This document shows positions 5,682 through 7,159 of a stretch of DNA of 7,159 bases, piece after piece. Within the stretch, counting starts at the first letter, position 1. Each line of letters starts with the position of its first letter. A program made the position numbers and the translations under genes. This DNA is from an uncultured Rhodopirellula sp. (GTDB lineage: Bacteria > Planctomycetota > Planctomycetia > Pirellulales > Pirellulaceae), in contig CAJXTM010000172.1 of assembly GCA_913061385.1 (NCBI GenBank), positions 1 to 7,159 of the forward strand, written 5' to 3'. The notes below the pieces were generated by a model. The model made no database searches and was not told where the DNA came from. It saw only the letters and a program-made list of their open reading frames with translations.

Positions 5682-6944
5682 ATGCAACTGCAAAGAACCT
5701 CTGCACGACTTCCTGTCACCGTCCTGTCCGGGTTTCTTGGTGCCGGAAAAACCACCTTGCTGAATCACATTCTCGCGAACCGATCAGGCTTGCGAGTAGC
5801 CGTCATCGTGAACGATATGAGTGAGGTTAACATTGACGCCGAGTTGGTTCGACACGGAGAGGCAAATCTATCGAGAACCGATGAGGAGTTGGTTGAGATG
5901 AGCAACGGATGCATCTGCTGCACGCTTCGAGAGGACTTGCTGATCGAGGTTGCCAAACTTGCCGATGCCGGGCGATTTGAGTATCTGTTGATTGAATCGA
6001 CCGGGATCAGCGAACCGATGCCGGTGGCAGAGACATTCACATTCGAAGACGAAGAGGGCAACAGCCTGTCCAAGGTTGCTGAATTGGACACAATGGTCAC
6101 GGTTGTCGATGCTGGAAATTTCTTCAAGGACTTTGGTTCATGGGACGGTCTTGCCGATCGGCGTCTTGGTGTCAGCGAGGAAGACGACCGTAACATCGTG
6201 GATTTACTGGTCGATCAGATCGAATTCGCAAATGTAATCATCATCAATAAGACCGACCTTGTGTCACCCTATGACGTAGAGCAGGTTGAGCGGATCGTTC
6301 GACGGTTGAACCCCAATGCTGCGATCCTATGCGCCTGTGAGAGCCGTGTTCCGTTGCAGGACGTCATGGGAACGGGGCTCTTTCAAATCAGTGATGCAGA
6401 ATCATCTCCGGGTTGGCTAGAAGTACCACGTGGTCAGGAGCAAGCCGAGACCGACGAATATGGCATAAGTCATTTCGTCTACCGTCGTGACAAACCGTTT
6501 CATGCCGAACGACTGTCTGACGCCATGGACGAAGGGTTCGGCGACGGACAGCCATTGGACGGGGTACTCAGAAGCAAAGGGCTGATATGGATCGCATCGC
6601 GGAACGACTGGGCTTATGACTGGTCCCAAGCTGGTTGTTCGATCCGAATGAATCCCGCCGGTTTTTGGTGGTTAGCTGCAGGAAAAGATGAGTGGCCCGA
6701 GGACCAAGATTCAATTGACGACATCAAGTCCAAGATGATCGGGCCCCATGGCGACCGTCATCAAGCCTTGGTATTTATCGGACACGGTATTGATCAAGAT
6801 CGGATCACCGAACTTCTTGATCGGTGCTTGGTGACTGATGATGAGTTCGTTCAGGGACCCGAGGTTTGGGCAGGCTTCAAAGATCCGTTTCCACCGATCG
6901 AGTTGCAGACAGATCGCGAAAATTCGATGGGCCTGCGTACATGA
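5682..6944 (+). CDS. zigA: COG0523 (CobW/G3E) GTPase, ZigA/ZagA-type zinc metallochaperone
   Basis: 420 aa, full length for ZigA/ZagA (YciC) members. The N-terminal G3E domain has the Walker A loop GFLGAGKTT (17-25), [15 protein letters not shown] (41-55), the family metal site GCICC (CxCC, 77-80), the Walker B/G3 region [11 protein letters not shown] (102-112) and the guanine-specificity motif NKTD (189-192). The insert [25 protein letters not shown] is characteristic of the ZigA/ZagA branch. A CobW C-terminal domain runs from about 265 to 400 ([11 protein letters not shown], then GLIWIASRN and [11 protein letters not shown]). Characterised relatives are cytosolic GTPases induced by zinc limitation that pass zinc to client enzymes (ZigA in Acinetobacter, ZagA in Bacillus). 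It follows the exported Cys/His protein by 3 nt, has no evident Shine-Dalgarno of its own, and its TGA overlaps the next ATG as ATGA, so coupled translation is likely. There is no extended His-rich loop. Client and exact metal are inferred from the family. Confidence 0.94.
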   Translation: MQLQRTSARLPVTVLSGFLGAGKTTLLNHILANRSGLRVAVIVNDMSEVNIDAELVRHGEANLSRTDEELVEMSNGCICCTLREDLLIEVAKLADAGRFEYLLIESTGISEPMPVAETFTFEDEEGNSLSKVAELDTMVTVVDAGNFFKDFGSWDGLADRRLGVSEEDDRNIVDLLVDQIEFANVIIINKTDLVSPYDVEQVERIVRRLNPNAAILCACESRVPLQDVMGTGLFQISDAESSPGWLEVPRGQEQAETDEYGISHFVYRRDKPFHAERLSDAMDEGFGDGQPLDGVLRSKGLIWIASRNDWAYDWSQAGCSIRMNPAGFWWLAAGKDEWPEDQDSIDDIKSKMIGPHGDRHQALVFIGHGIDQDRITELLDRCLVTDDEFVQGPEVWAGFKDPFPPIELQTDRENSMGLRT

Positions 6945-7072
6945 TTCGTGGACGATCCCTAGTCGAGCCAAGGGCAGACAGCATCACGTTCCCTAATGCT
7001 CATGTGCTTAATAAATATTCTGGAAGCCGACGTGGCTTTTACGAACTCAACGTTGCCGAGGAGACAGCCTGA
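6941..7072 (+). CDS. Candidate 43-aa microprotein coupled within the GTPase operon
   Basis: This frame fills the gap between the GTPase and oxidoreductase genes exactly. Its ATG (6941-6943) overlaps the GTPase stop as ATGA, and its TGA (7070-7072) overlaps the next ATG as TGATG. The peptide starts [17 protein letters not shown] and ends [11 protein letters not shown]. It is hydrophilic, has no signal peptide, membrane segment, Cys, or more than one His, and looks cytosolic. No family was recognised. A 43-codon frame stays open by chance about one time in eight, so the double overlap is the main support. The alternative is a 127-nt untranslated spacer carrying the GAGGAG site. An upstream in-frame ATG at 6866 would overlap the GTPase gene by 79 nt and is less likely. 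Confidence 0.5.
   Translation: MIRGRSLVEPRADSITFPNAHVLNKYSGSRRGFYELNVAEETA
7058..7063 (+). promoter_or_regulatory. Shine-Dalgarno GAGGAG for the oxidoreductase gene
   Basis: GAGGAG lies 8 nt before the ATG at 7072 and sets that start. It sits within the last codons of the candidate microprotein. Confidence 0.75.
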
Positions 7073-7159
7073 TGAACTTTTCTGTAAAAACTGATTCCTA
7101 TGATGTAGTGGTCATTGGCGGAGGTGCGGCAGGGGTCGGAGTGTCCGTTGCTTTGCAAC
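7072..7159 (+). CDS. FAD/NAD(P)-binding oxidoreductase, N-terminus only
   Basis: Only 29 complete codons are in the window. The start [20 protein letters not shown] is followed by GVGVSVALQ, which gives a beta strand and the dinucleotide-binding motif GxGxxG (G16, G18, G21) of the N-terminal Rossmann fold of FAD-dependent pyridine-nucleotide-disulfide-type oxidoreductases, including sulfide:quinone-reductase-like proteins. The subfamily cannot be decided from this fragment. It has a strong Shine-Dalgarno and overlaps the preceding 43-codon frame by 1 nt, so it belongs to the GTPase operon. Its pairing with a zinc-type GTPase suggests a redox enzyme expressed under metal stress, which is inference. 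Confidence 0.85.
   Translation, partial: MNFSVKTDSYDVVVIGGGAAGVGVSVALQ

Overview
The window looks like a metagenome-type contig end from a planctomycete, most likely a Pirellulales or Rhodopirellula-like lineage. Three things point there: a PVC-type membrane-bound dehydrogenase with Ca-loop motifs, many exported proteins with long signal peptides, and widely spaced divergent genes. Positions 1-47 are not genomic. They are a Nextera/Tn5 sequencing adapter with its i5 index, so real sequence starts at 48.

Left part (48-3048): two divergent exported proteins separated by about 376 bp. The minus-strand gene is the N-terminal part of a Pirellula/Verrucomicrobia-type dehydrogenase, cut off by the adapter. 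The plus-strand gene is a complete secreted right-handed beta-helix (pectate-lyase-like) protein. Together they fit the polysaccharide and sugar catabolism typical of this phylum. From 3049 to 3688 lies about 640 bp with no convincing gene, containing several hairpins or palindromes.

Right part (3689-7159): a locus I read as devoted to metal, probably zinc, handling. On the minus strand is a tight two-gene unit: a lipoprotein with a His-rich stretch, then 3 nt later a lipoprotein with an HxxxCxxC motif and an OB-like C-terminal half. Diverging from it, across a 523-bp intergenic region with a striking cluster of TTGCA/TGCAA half-sites, is a plus-strand operon. It encodes an exported protein with an H-x2-HC-x2-C-x2-H motif, a ZigA/ZagA (YciC)-type COG0523 GTPase with an intact CxCC site, a candidate 43-aa microprotein joined by ATGA and TGATG overlaps, and the start of an FAD/NAD(P)-binding oxidoreductase that runs off the window.

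The GTPase family is well established. The zinc role of the three flanking exported proteins, the regulatory role of the half-site cluster and the reality of the microprotein are inferences from motifs and gene spacing.
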